48,883 nucleotides of DNA from Runella defluvii (GTDB lineage Bacteria; Bacteroidota; Bacteroidia; Cytophagales; Spirosomataceae): positions 1-48,883 of the forward strand of contig NZ_JACIBY010000027.1 of the NCBI RefSeq assembly GCF_014195535.1, read 5' to 3'. A program made the position numbers and the translations under genes. Below the pieces are notes generated by a model. It was given only the letters and a program-made list of their open reading frames with translations. It did no database searches and was not told the origin of the DNA. Positions 28,573-38,283 of this stretch are shown piece after piece. Position 1 is the first letter of the stretch. Each line of letters opens with the position of its first letter.

Positions 28573-31500
28573 GCTTATTACCGTCAGCGTCGCAGGGTCG
28601 GAGTTGGTATTGACAGTTGCCCCGATGGCTACGCAGCGGAATTGATAGCCATTTAAACCCGCAACATTACTGATTGTGAGGGTAGCGGTTGTGCCGTTGG
28701 CATAAGGTGCCGAGGCGGGTACGTTGCTCCAGCCACCGCCCGAATTCAACTGCCATTGGTAGCCTGTTGCGTTGGTAGCGGCGGCCGTAAAGCTCGCCGA
28801 ACTGCCCGAACAACGACTGATTGCCGTGGGTTGGGTCGTAAATACGGGCGCAAGTGCCGTGTTATTGAACGTAAACGGCACGATATAACTACACGCACCC
28901 CCTTGAGGCGTAACTTTGGCGTACAACGTTTGCACACCTGCTGGCAGCCCCGAAGGCACAAAGGTATTGGGTGCCGTAAATGTCCCCGCTGGAAGCGTCG
29001 CCGCCGCATCGGTATAAATGCCGTTGACAACACCGTTGTACGTACCGCCGTAGGTAAAAATTGGTGTAGGCGTGTTGTTAATGATGAGTGATGCGTTCGT
29101 AGCGTTGGTGACAGTACCTGTGAGTGAACCGTATTTTAATACGCCGTCATTGGTAAACGTACCGTTATTTTCAAGAGTATCAACGACTTGTACGAGGCCC
29201 AAATTGGTCACACTTCCTGATACATCGTTTGATATAGTACCACTTACGACGATTACTTGACCGCAAGCGTTATTGTTGAACGTATTAATGTTACCCAACC
29301 CCATCGTACTGCCTAAACTTGACAAAGCTCCGATAGTAATCTTTCCTGCATTATTGAAGACCCCTGGCACCGACGACCCCGAATTAAACAAGCCCGCAGC
29401 GGTGGTTCTATCAATGGTTATTTCTCCTCCTGCGTTATTATCAAAAACTGCTCCATTGAGGATACCACTCTCGATTACACTTGAAGCCCCAATGACAATT
29501 TTACCCGCATTGGTGAATGGTCCACCACTGCTTAGTGCGTTTTTAACGACTTTCTCTATCTTGATTTCTCCGCCTGTATTATTATTAAAAACGTTAAAGC
29601 TCTTAATACCCTCATCTCCTGCACTTTCTACCCCTCCAATGGTCAATTTTGCCGCGTTGTTAAACGTACCATTTTGGTTGAATAACGCTATTTGAGTTGA
29701 CCTATCTATCGTCATCTCCCCTCCTGCGTTATTGTTAAAAGTACCATCGTTTACTATGCCTTGGGTGCCAATGTTGGCCGTCGCTCCGATTGCAATTTTT
29801 GCCGCATTAGTAAAAGTCGCCCCCGTTGTGTTGTATAAACCCATATCGACAACATTATCAATTTTAATTTCCCCACCAGTATTGTTGTTGAAAGTAGCGC
29901 GGTTGATAAGTCCATGTTGCACTACACTGCCTGTGCTTCCCAATACGAGCTGTCCGTTGTTCTGCACCGTGCCTGCATTGTGAAATCCAGCAAAAAAAGC
30001 CGCTACCGTTCTTGATCCATTGATGGTCAGGCTCTTGGTTGCAGCAATGGTCAACACTGCCCCCGTCTGTACCTCCACCGATTGCGCCACGGCAGCGGTG
30101 TTGATGGTCGGTTTGTTGGTGGTGTTCGGAATCACTACGTCGTTGGTAGCCGTAGGTACGCTGGCGGGTAACCAGTTGCAGGCGGTGTTCCAATCCGTAC
30201 TCACAGCGCCCGTCCACGTGAGGATGCCCGTAGGGGTTGCCGTCGAAATTACTTCGATGGTTTGATTGGCAAAGTAGGGACAACTTGGGTCGTTGTTGTA
30301 CGCATAACTAACGACAATCGTGCCAACGCCCGTAGCCGTCAGGACATTACCAGCCAGTGAACCAGGCCCCGTAACGCTAAATGTACCGCCCGAAGGAGTC
30401 GCCGTGAGGGTACGCGTATTGGCGCACAGCGACATAGAGGCGTTGCTGCTGGTAATGCTGATGGTAGCGCCGCTGTTGCTTCCCGTCACGTTGAAGGCGT
30501 CGGTGTCTTCGTTGATGATTTTGCCCGAGTTCGCACTTATCGTACTGACAGCGACAATATTGTCTTTTCGTTTTTTGATAATCCCTGCGTTGCTAAAGCT
30601 TCCCGCCGCGTTGAGAATCGCGGGCGTTGATTCGATGTAAGCGCAATTTTGGTTGGTGATGGTTCCTCCTTGGTTGGTAATGCCCGAGCCTTCGGCACTT
30701 TGCAAAAACACTTGGCTATTGGTACTGTTGGTAAACGTACCCGTATTGTACAGCCCGTGCTGTTTGATTTTACCAACCCCTCCAATGCGCATCAGCTTGT
30801 TGTTTTGGAACATCCCTGCGTTGTTGACGCCTGACAATGCCACGGTATCCGTTTGGGCAATGAGGAGCGTTCCGTTGTTGGTGAACGTACCAGCAGTATT
30901 GTTGATACCATTGCCAAAGACAAAGTCCACGTTGATTTGTCCCGTAGCGGTGTTGGTAAAACTACTGCCGATGCCTTCCTGCAAAACCGCATCCCGAAAC
31001 ACCGAGTCGATTTCCATCACACCTGAGTTTTCGATGGTACCGCCGTTGTTATGGATGCTTTTGTCGCTGTTGCCCGTTTCAAAGCGCCCTTTATTAGTAA
31101 ACGTCCCCGAGTTATCAATGCCATACCCTCCGAAGCGGTTAAAATTAGCCGTGCCTTCATTGGTAAGGTTTCCTGTATTGACGATGGGCGTACCCATGTC
31201 TGTCCCAATAAGCGTTGACTGACTGCCCAACACCATTTTACCTGCATTATCTATGAGGGTAGTAGCAGACCTAATCGTAAAATCAGCCTGCGAATGTACA
31301 TAACCCGTGCTGGTATTGGTGAGTGGTATGCTGTGTGTTGAAAAAGGGTTTGGGCTTGTAGTAACGGTTGTTTGAGGCCCTAAAATCAACGTATCACTAT
31401 TGACAAAAAACTTTCCCATACTTCCTGTTGAAGTAAATGGCACGTTGATTTCTGCGTAATCTGAATTTTCTAGGATAATGTTCAAACTCCCGCCCGTAAA

Positions 31501-34500
31501 GCTCCCCGCCGTATGCGTATATCGCCCTTGGTTGACGATGGCGTTGCGAGAACTTCCGAAAGTAGTAGCGCACTTATTTTCAAATAAGGCATTAGGCAAG
31601 TTTAGAAGTAGGTCATTCATTGACACTGAATTGATTACACAACCTGTAGCACTCAAAAATGTACCACCGTTTTTAAATCCAATACCACCTATACTATAAG
31701 TATCTAAAATTGCAGCCGAGCCGTGGGTAAATTTACCCAAGTTGATGATGCCTCGATTCGTCCCACTCACCCTAAAAGTCGCCTCATTTTTAATTTCACC
31801 CGTTGGTAAGTTATAGAAACAAGTATCGGGAGTACCATTAAAGTCGACTAAATGGTAGTTTTCAAGGAGGCCGCCGTTTCTAAACGCTGTCTTTAAAGTC
31901 CCAGTCATATACAATGTTCCCCCTGCCTTATTCCGTATCGTCGCTCCCTGTCGGTTAATAGCCCCTGTACCTTTTCCCTCACTTATATTCAAATTTCCCT
32001 CATTTTCTACCAATTTTTGGTTATCAAAAATCCATGAATCGTGTTTACCTATGGTCATGGTAGCGCCTGAGCGGTTGGTAACGGTCTCTTGATTGATAAA
32101 CAACGTTCCCGAAACACCCCCGCTTACTGTAAACTGCCCTGAGTTATCAATGGTACCTTGGTTATGAATCCCTCCCGTTAACCCGCCACTTACGGCAAAA
32201 GTGGACGTATTGGTCAGGGTAGCGGCGGGGTGATTGAGAATGGCCGTGGCTAATCCTCCGCCCACGGTAAACGTCCCGCTGTTGTTCACACTGCCGTAGT
32301 TTTCGAGACGGTTGCCCGTTCCCATCCGCACCGTCAAGGCATTGGTGTTGATGAGGGAAGCACCCGTTTGGTTCACAAAACCGTCGTTGTACGAAGAGTC
32401 AATCAGTACCGTTCCGTTGTTGGTAAACGTTCCTGCGCTGGTTACGCCGTCGGTATCACTGCCCACAATTTGCAAATTGCCTGTGCTCTTTATGGTCAAA
32501 CTGGCATTGGCCGCAATGGTTACCGAACGAGCACCTGAAGCGGCAGTTACCTCGGGATAATTACCATTGGCAACAACAGGGATAAGGGTACGATTTCCCG
32601 TTTGTGAGCCAAACGTTGGAGCAACGGCGGGGACACTGCCTCCTACCAGCCAGTTGCCTGGGGTATTCCAATCTTTAGATACCGCCCCCGTCCAGGTATA
32701 ATCTCCCTGAGCAATCACAAACGTAAACGGCACCACATAAACACACCCGCCACCTTGGGGGGTAATTTTGGCGTACAACGTTTGCGAACCCGCTAGCAAA
32801 CCCGAGGGAGTAAACGTATTGGGCGCGGTAAATGTCCCCGCTGGAAGCGTCGCCGCCGCATCGGTATAAATGCCATTGATGACACCATCGTACGTACCGC
32901 CGTAGGTGAAAATTGGCGTAGGCGTGTTGTTAACGATGAGTGATGCGTTCGTAGCATTGGTGACAGTACCTGTGAGTGAACCGTATTTTAATACGCCGTC
33001 ATTGGTAAACGTACCGTTATTGTCAAGAGTACCAGCTACTTGAACCAGCCCCGCATTGGTGATGGTTCTGGAGGCATTGTTTTGGAGAATGCCTGACGCT
33101 ACAATGAGTTTGCCGCAGGCAGTGTTATTGACGGCCCCATCGTTTCCCAGCCCATATGTCCCGGTACTTGCCGTGGCTCCAACAATGATGGTGGCGGCAT
33201 TCGTCAAGGTGCTGCCTGCCGAAGTAGTGATTCCAGAAGTACTTGAATTATCAAGGGTTATGATTCCGCCCGGGTTATTAGTAAAAGAACCAGTAAAAGC
33301 ATTAGCTAACCCGTATCCCCCCACACTCGCCGTAGCTCCAATGGTAATCTTGGCGGTGTTAATGAAAGTACTTGTGCGAATATTCATTAAGCCGGCAACT
33401 GTTGATCTATCAATAGTTATCTCACTTCCCGAATTATTGTTAAAAGTACCGTTATCACGATTATGAATGCCATACTGCCCTGTACTGCTCGTAAATCCGA
33501 TGGTAATTTTGGCGGCATTGGTAAAAGTGCCACTTTCATTCTCCACCCCCTGCCCTGTTGCATTGTCAATCCTGATTTCTCCTCCGGTGTTATTGTTAAA
33601 AACAGCATAATTAAATATCCCAGTACCTCCCACACTCGCAGTAGCCCCAATGGTAATTTTAGCAACATTGGTGAAAGTGCCCTCTAGATTCCGCAAACCT
33701 ACTTCCGTTGTGTTATCAATCTTGATTTCTCCTCCAGTGTTGTTGTTGAATAAACCACGATTCCAAATACCTGTATTTGCCGCAGTTGCAGTAGTGCCAA
33801 TGGTAATTTTAGCGGCATTGGTGAAAAGAGCCACATTATCATTATAGATACTCGCATTTATAGCGTTAATTGTAATCTCTCCTCCAGTAGTATTACTGAA
33901 ACTCGCAAAATTGTTAATTCCATTTTTACCTACACTTATTACTGCACCAATAGTAATTTTGGCTGCATTGTTAAAGGTGCTTTCTGTAATATTTGAGATT
34001 CCATTTTCCGATGTGTTATCAATTTTTATTTCTCCACTCGTGTTGTTGAAAACAGCATGATTTCTGTTCCAAAGCCCAACAAATCCGCCGTTTATTGTGA
34101 TGGTGGAAGCGTTAGTAAAATTACCAGTTTCATTGAGCATGCTGGCAGATGTGGCATTACTGATTTTAATCTCTGCGCTGATGTTGTTGTTGAAAGTACC
34201 TCTATTCCAAAGCGCATTTTGACCCACACTGCCCGTATTTCCCAAAATAAGCTGCCCGTTGTTATGAACCGTTCCTGCATTAAACAAGCCAGATCTAGAA
34301 CCTGCTATAAACTTTGAGCCATTGATGGTCAGGCTATTGGTCGCCGCAATAGTTAGCACTGCATCTGTCTGCACCTCCACCGATTGAGCCACAGCAGCAG
34401 TACTGATGGTCGGTTTGTTGGTTGTGTTTGGAATCACAACATCATTGGTGGCCGTGGGCACGCTGTTAGGCGACCAGTTGCAGGCAGTGTTCCAGTCGGT

Positions 34501-35871
34501 ATCCACTCCACCCGTCCACGTGAGTGTGCCCGTGGGATTTGAACCTCCACCCGCACCGATGGTGAGCGTAGCGGCATTGGATGTAACCGTCGCCCCACCA
34601 GAGCCAGTTGCCACACAGCGGTATTGGTACCCATTCAAACCCGTCGCATTGCTGATGTTGAGCGTGGCCGTGGTTCCATTGGTGTAAGGGCTCGTGGCGG
34701 GGACATTGTTCCAACTACCGCCCGTATTGAGTTGCCATTGATAACCTGTGGCGTTGGCAATCGCAACCGTAAATGAGGCAGAGCTCCCAGCACAGACGAT
34801 CTGACTGGCAGGCTGTGTGGTGAAAGTAGAGGCCGTGGCAACTACAAACGTAAAGGGTACAATTTGGGGGCACGTACCGCCTGAGCGCGTGATGTTGGCG
34901 TAGAGTGTTTGCGAACCCGCCGATAAACCAAAGTGCGTAAAGGTATTCGTTCCTTGGTTAAAACCACCTGCCGAGGCCGTAGCCGCCTCATCTTTATAAA
35001 TTCCCTCCACCGTCAAATTATTCGCTGCCGCAAACTCAAAAATACTGGTCGATGTAGCATTGTTGAAGATTCGGATGGCATTGTTGGTGTAGGAAGTCGT
35101 CCCTCCCACATAAACAATTCCATTATTGATAAAATCGGACTCAGTGCTATTGCCATTGAGATTAGAGGCAGCGCTAAAAAAGCCTTCGTTGAGGATTTGT
35201 CCCCCGTTGTTATACACTTCTCCTGCGAGCAGTTTTACCACCCCACAAGGATAATTGTGAAACAGCCCCGCGTATTTTTCCATCTGTCCTCCCAAGGTCA
35301 TTTTACCGTGGTTTTGTACCATTTCGGGGGAAGTACTACCCGATAAAAACATGGAACCAGAGAACCCCGCAAAGCTAAGTGTCCCACCGACTTGGTTTAG
35401 CAATACCGCGCTCCCAACTACTCTAATCCCATAGAAACCAATCGTAGCTCCCGTCAGCGTAGCCCCCGCGTTATTAGTAAACTGCCCGTTCCCTCCCAAC
35501 TGTATCGCATCGGCAGTAGTCGAAGTAACTTGATTGACGGTAATCTTTCCGTTGTTTTCGACCGTCCCATTGACAGACAGCGAAGCATCATTCCCACTTC
35601 CATTAATCGTCAGTTCTTTACTGGCATTGACGGTGAGGGTTGCCCCCGCCTCTACCACTAAATTCTGAATAGAGGCGTTGGTGTTTAGCACAGGATAACG
35701 CACCAAGCTTCCTGGAATGTTTACTTTATTGGCATTTGTAGGTGCTACATTTGTGGACCAGTTGGTGCCCGTTGCCCAATCGGTATCCGTAGCTCCTGTC
35801 CACGTAATGGTTTGGGAAAATGCTTGCTGACTCAGCAAGATTAACCAAATGAAGTGTACTAGTTGTTTCAT
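26590..35871 (-). CDS. Giant T9SS-secreted surface protein 4 (four beta-helix modules, Ig-like domains, constant tail)
   Basis: The protein has 3093 residues and a compact signal peptide (MKQLVHFIWLILLSQQ, cleavage near FSQ). Four modules each begin with a W-x-G ... DW ... NW motif: about residue 22 (TWTGATDTDW), 445 (TWTGGVDTDW), 1055 (TWTGAVSKDW) and 1880 (TWTGAVSTDW). Each continues into long Asn-rich beta-helix ladders with rungs such as FNNNTGGEIKIDN and FTNAAKITIGAT. Between them are Ig-like segments (CAGSSASFT, YQWQLN, YRCVA) and repeated segments of the type AGTFTAPNTF and GSQTLYAKITPQGG. Residues about 2433-3093 are the shared tail with the type A sorting domain. The architecture matches long surface filaments; the binding partner is unknown. 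Phased CTC repeats, a perfect -7 box and a 19-codon ORF lie upstream. Confidence 0.87.
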   Translation of the reverse strand: MKQLVHFIWLILLSQQAFSQTITWTGATDTDWATGTNWSTNVAPTNANKVNIPGSLVRYPVLNTNASIQNLVVEAGATLTVNASKELTINGSGNDASLSVNGTVENNGKITVNQVTSTTADAIQLGGNGQFTNNAGATLTGATIGFYGIRVVGSAVLLNQVGGTLSFAGFSGSMFLSGSTSPEMVQNHGKMTLGGQMEKYAGLFHNYPCGVVKLLAGEVYNNGGQILNEGFFSAASNLNGNSTESDFINNGIVYVGGTTSYTNNAIRIFNNATSTSIFEFAAANNLTVEGIYKDEAATASAGGFNQGTNTFTHFGLSAGSQTLYANITRSGGTCPQIVPFTFVVATASTFTTQPASQIVCAGSSASFTVAIANATGYQWQLNTGGSWNNVPATSPYTNGTTATLNISNATGLNGYQYRCVATGSGGATVTSNAATLTIGAGGGSNPTGTLTWTGGVDTDWNTACNWSPNSVPTATNDVVIPNTTNKPTISTAAVAQSVEVQTDAVLTIAATNSLTINGSKFIAGSRSGLFNAGTVHNNGQLILGNTGSVGQNALWNRGTFNNNISAEIKISNATSASMLNETGNFTNASTITINGGFVGLWNRNHAVFNNTSGEIKIDNTSENGISNITESTFNNAAKITIGAVISVGKNGINNFASFSNTTGGEITINAINASIYNDNVALFTNAAKITIGTTATAANTGIWNRGLFNNNTGGEIKIDNTTEVGLRNLEGTFTNVAKITIGATASVGGTGIFNYAVFNNNTGGEIRIDNATGQGVENESGTFTNAAKITIGFTSSTGQYGIHNRDNGTFNNNSGSEITIDRSTVAGLMNIRTSTFINTAKITIGATASVGGYGLANAFTGSFTNNPGGIITLDNSSTSGITTSAGSTLTNAATIIVGATASTGTYGLGNDGAVNNTACGKLIVASGILQNNASRTITNAGLVQVAGTLDNNGTFTNDGVLKYGSLTGTVTNATNASLIVNNTPTPIFTYGGTYDGVINGIYTDAAATLPAGTFTAPNTFTPSGLLAGSQTLYAKITPQGGGCVYVVPFTFVIAQGDYTWTGAVSKDWNTPGNWLVGGSVPAVAPTFGSQTGNRTLIPVVANGNYPEVTAASGARSVTIAANASLTIKSTGNLQIVGSDTDGVTSAGTFTNNGTVLIDSSYNDGFVNQTGASLINTNALTVRMGTGNRLENYGSVNNSGTFTVGGGLATAILNHPAATLTNTSTFAVSGGLTGGIHNQGTIDNSGQFTVSGGVSGTLFINQETVTNRSGATMTIGKHDSWIFDNQKLVENEGNLNISEGKGTGAINRQGATIRNKAGGTLYMTGTLKTAFRNGGLLENYHLVDFNGTPDTCFYNLPTGEIKNEATFRVSGTNRGIINLGKFTHGSAAILDTYSIGGIGFKNGGTFLSATGCVINSVSMNDLLLNLPNALFENKCATTFGSSRNAIVNQGRYTHTAGSFTGGSLNIILENSDYAEINVPFTSTGSMGKFFVNSDTLILGPQTTVTTSPNPFSTHSIPLTNTSTGYVHSQADFTIRSATTLIDNAGKMVLGSQSTLIGTDMGTPIVNTGNLTNEGTANFNRFGGYGIDNSGTFTNKGRFETGNSDKSIHNNGGTIENSGVMEIDSVFRDAVLQEGIGSSFTNTATGQINVDFVFGNGINNTAGTFTNNGTLLIAQTDTVALSGVNNAGMFQNNKLMRIGGVGKIKQHGLYNTGTFTNSTNSQVFLQSAEGSGITNQGGTITNQNCAYIESTPAILNAAGSFSNAGIIKKRKDNIVAVSTISANSGKIINEDTDAFNVTGSNSGATISITSSNASMSLCANTRTLTATPSGGTFSVTGPGSLAGNVLTATGVGTIVVSYAYNNDPSCPYFANQTIEVISTATPTGILTWTGAVSTDWNTACNWLPASVPTATNDVVIPNTTNKPTINTAAVAQSVEVQTGAVLTIAATKSLTINGSRTVAAFFAGFHNAGTVQNNGQLVLGSTGSVVQHGLINRATFNNNTGGEIKIDNVVDMGLYNTTGATFTNAAKIAIGATANIGTQGIVNDGTFNNNAGGEMTIDRSTQIALFNQNGTFNNAAKLTIGGVESAGDEGIKSFNVFNNNTGGEIKIEKVVKNALSSGGPFTNAGKIVIGASSVIESGILNGAVFDNNAGGEITIDRTTAAGLFNSGSSVPGVFNNAGKITIGALSSLGSTMGLGNINTFNNNACGQVIVVSGTISNDVSGSVTNLGLVQVVDTLENNGTFTNDGVLKYGSLTGTVTNATNASLIINNTPTPIFTYGGTYNGVVNGIYTDAAATLPAGTFTAPNTFVPSGLPAGVQTLYAKVTPQGGACSYIVPFTFNNTALAPVFTTQPTAISRCSGSSASFTAAATNATGYQWQLNSGGGWSNVPASAPYANGTTATLTISNVAGLNGYQFRCVAIGATVNTNSDPATLTVISKPTITLTTLQQTLNEGNSQTFCDTDANPVNGLQFTVSGLCVVGSPVWRSQVGSGAWSNWSATAPVSQPSNNQPHRYQAACDATCPSTYTSPIELTINYRASVPQNVSLLVDGVTIAVGETKEVCSLVTTTLTFNANCAMGEVILYSIDGGEYSSGVPVGLVDNQYHNYRVRCRKSDGTPSCVESESGVMRLKLVVIPVAPTVSLSPTSSCNPSASFSGQSTCGSLRTIWYNATTNVALPSLPSTVPSQTTSYYARCQTENGCVSEKSNVVTFTLTPTQVAPVITASQEIVCTGTTVRISANCPAGSQTFWNTGVTAPSFEVAFNNVTKQTYWAKCLFEGGCQSSESVRKDIYWNAFVVTLINIGESKSAIKSANDKSLWSSQFITRDGGPELEQSTQVNPTLFYVENVNKMAPRYWTINVEACGLSTDGSLTFDMLATPEMGVIRSFNTHENNAPYFMYANREGWTELYAQNHPAYGFYQDNGAGGNVYDAGLPKGLYKLGIRYWDQKGWGSIYPSTRKPQGNVLAYQEYWFRIQSKDGVGVGAARSADSEDAKSKGQGARGEGQGSDNGKQLTDNGAFATVLPNPVSNILRLKVQDSKGQTVQAALTDATGREVLRRQFVPETNTHQEEFGVSELPTGMYFLKVTTTDQQATLKVVKVN
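26875..26916 (-). repeat. Heptamer array, 6 units, inside CDS linker
   Basis: Six 7-bp units identical in order to those of the gene ending at 15689. Confidence 0.9.
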
Positions 35872-35917
35872 AAAAAATTAGAGTTTTTGATAAAAATGAA
35901 CTTGGATGTCTGTTTTT

Positions 35918-35977
35918 TTAGATGCAGCAAAGCAGTAATAAGACCCCCAAAATGACGATGATGGAGAGTTTTGTCAT
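35918..35977 (-). CDS. Possible 19-residue hydrophobic leader peptide
   Basis: An ATG at 35977 opens a 19-codon frame MTKLSIIVILGVLLLLCCI ending at a TAA 46 bp before the adhesin start at 35871. The product would be one hydrophobic helix with two cysteines. It lies downstream of the -7 box at 36029-36036, so it would be on the adhesin transcript. Short frames occur by chance and no Shine-Dalgarno sequence is obvious, so this is tentative. Confidence 0.25.
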   Translation of the reverse strand: MTKLSIIVILGVLLLLCCI

Positions 35978-36028
35978 GGTTGAGAAAAGGGTAAAAGTGC
36001 ATTGATTTAAACCGCGTTTGTACGCTCA

Positions 36029-36036
36029 CAAACATA
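36029..36036 (-). promoter_or_regulatory. -7 box of adhesin 4
   Basis: TATGTTTG on the minus strand is a perfect match to TAnnTTTG. The sequence at the -33 distance is GC-rich and lacks TTTG, which suggests activator dependence. An inverted repeat GTTTGT/ACAAAC (36016-36021 and 36028-36033) overlaps the box and start region. Confidence 0.5.
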
Positions 36037-36061
36037 CGCTCCGCCCCCCGAATGGTATTAA

Positions 36062-36149
36062 CTCTAATGTTCCATCTTTTGCTCTAATGTTCCATTCACC
36101 AAATTTTCTTTTGCTCTAATGTTCCATTTCTTTTGCTCTAATGTTCCAC
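36062..36149. promoter_or_regulatory. Phased CTC direct repeats upstream of adhesin 4
   Basis: CTCTAATGTTCCAT occurs at 36062, 36082 and 36114, and as CTCTAATGTTCCAC at 36136. The intervals are 20, 32 and 22 bp, near 2, 3 and 2 helical turns. Spacers contain TCTTTTG. The first copy begins exactly 25 bp upstream of the -7 box, a typical activator position. Confidence 0.7.
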
Positions 36150-36203
36150 TCGCTGATTATCAAGCAGTTACAAAACGCCATTTTTCGGGCATTTTTACAA
36201 AAA

Positions 36204-36232
36204 AGAGAGCCCCCAAAAATTGGAGGCCCTCT
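36204..36232 (-). terminator. Intrinsic terminator after adhesin 5
   Basis: Arms 36204-36214 and 36222-36232 pair with two imperfect positions around a short A-rich loop, and on the minus strand a run of T follows (CTCTCTTTTTTGT). It lies 30 bp after the stop at 36262. The rest of 35872-36261 holds the promoter elements and short ORF described separately. Confidence 0.8.
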
Positions 36233-36261
36233 AAGCACTACGATATTAAAGCTACTACATT

Positions 36262-38283
36262 TTAATTCATTTTTAGCACTTTCAAGGTCGCTTGCTGGTC
36301 GGCGGTTGTCACCTGCAAGAAGTACATTCCCGCTGGCAATTCACTCACCCCAAACTCCTCTTGGTGCGTGTTGGTTTCGGGTACAAATTTACGACCCATC
36401 ACTTGGCGACCCGAAGCATCCGTCAAAACCGTTTGCACCACTTGCCCCTTGCTCTCTTGGATTTTAAGGCGGAGGATGTTGCTGACGGGGTTGGGGAGAA
36501 CGGTCGCGAAAGCGCCGTTATCGGTTAGCTGTTGTCCGTTATCCGACCCTTGCTCTTCGCCCCTTGCCCCTTGCCCCTTGCTTTTTGCCTCTTGCCCTTT
36601 GCCATTTGCCCCTTGACCTTTGCTTTTTGCCTCTTCGCTCTCCGCTGTCCTCGCTGCGCCTACGCCTATTCCATCTTTCGACTGGATTCTGAACCAGTAT
36701 TCTTGGTAGGCCAACACGTTGCCTTGCGGTTTACGGGTGGATGGAAAGATACTGCCCCAGCCTTTCATGTCCCAATAGCGAATGCCTAGTTTGTACAACC
36801 CTTTGGGTAAACCTGCATCGTAGGAGTTGCCACCCGCGCCGTTGTCTTGGTAGAATCCGTACGCAGGGTGATTTTGGGCGTATAGCTCCGTCCAGCCTTC
36901 GCGGTTGGCGTACATGAAATACGGCGCGTTGTTCTCGTGCGTGTTGAACGAACGAATCACACCCATTTCGGGTACCGCTTGCATGTCAAACGTCAATGAA
37001 CCGTTTGTGCCCAAACCGCACGCATCCGCATGTATCGTCCAGTAGCGAGGGGCCATTTTGTTGGCGTTTTCTACGTAAAACAACGTCGGATTCACTTGCG
37101 TACTTTGTTCCAATTCGGGGCCACCGTCGCGGGTGATAAACTGGCTCGTCCAAGCCGAACGGTCGTTGGTTTTGATGGCAGATTTGCTTTCGCCAATGTT
37201 GATCAACGTCACCGTAAACGCATTCCAATAAATATCCTTGCGAGCACTTTCAGCACTTTGGCAACCACCTTCAAATAGACATTTTGCCCAGTACGTTTGC
37301 TTTATTACGTTGCTGAAAGCCACTTCAAAACTTGGCGTAGTCACACCTGTATTCCAGCTCGTGGTGCTTCCTGCGGGACAGTTGGCCGTAATCGTCACCG
37401 TTGTACCCGTGCAAACAATCTCTTGACTGGCCGTAATCACGGGCGCTGCTTGTCCCGACGTTAGCGTGAACGTCACCACGTTGCTTTTCTCGCTTACACA
37501 GCCGTTTTCCGTTTGACAACGAGCATAGTACGACGTTGTTTGGCTTGGAACGGTTGATGGCAAACTTGGCAAAGCCACGTTCGTGCTGGCATTGTACCAA
37601 ACTGTGCGCAGGCTTCCGCAAGACGATTGTCCGCTGAAACTTGCCGATGGGTTACAGCTACTTGTTGACGACAACGAGACCGTCGGTGCCGATGGAATGA
37701 CCACCAATTTTAACCGCATCACGCCCGACTCCGATTCCACACACGATGGAGCACCGTTCGATTGGCGACAACGCACGCGGTAGTTGTGGAATTGGTTGTC
37801 CACCAAAGCCGTTGGAACGGCCGCGCTGTACTCGCCACCATCGACTGAGTAAAGAACTACTTCTCCCCCAGCGCAATTGGCGTTAAATGTGAGGGTCGTA
37901 TTGACCAAGCTACACACTTCTTTGGTTTCGCCCACGGCTACCGTCACGCCATCCACCAATAACGACACATTTTGCGGTACCGAAGCACGGCCAGTAATGG
38001 TCAATTCAATTGGTCCCGTGTAAGTTGCGGGGCAAGTTGCGTCACAAGCTGCTTGGTAGCGGTGGGGTTGATTATTGGAGGATTGAGAAACGGGGGCTGT
38101 CGCCGACCAGTCGCTCCATACGCCATTCCCTACTTGTACTCGCCAAACAGGATTGCCTACCACACACAAACCCGAAACCGTAAACTGTAAACCATTAACT
38201 GGATTAGCATCTGTGTCGCACAAGGTTTGGGAATTACCTTCAACCAAGGTGCGTTGGAGGGTTGTCAGCGTAACCGTTGGTTT
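36262..38283 (-). repeat. Constant tail, copy 5 (673 aa)
   Basis: This copy has IHADACGLGTNG like copies 1 and 2, a VMGRKFVPETN variant, and a TLQRTLVEGNSQ start. It is the longest because of its 12-unit heptamer linker. Confidence 0.85.
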
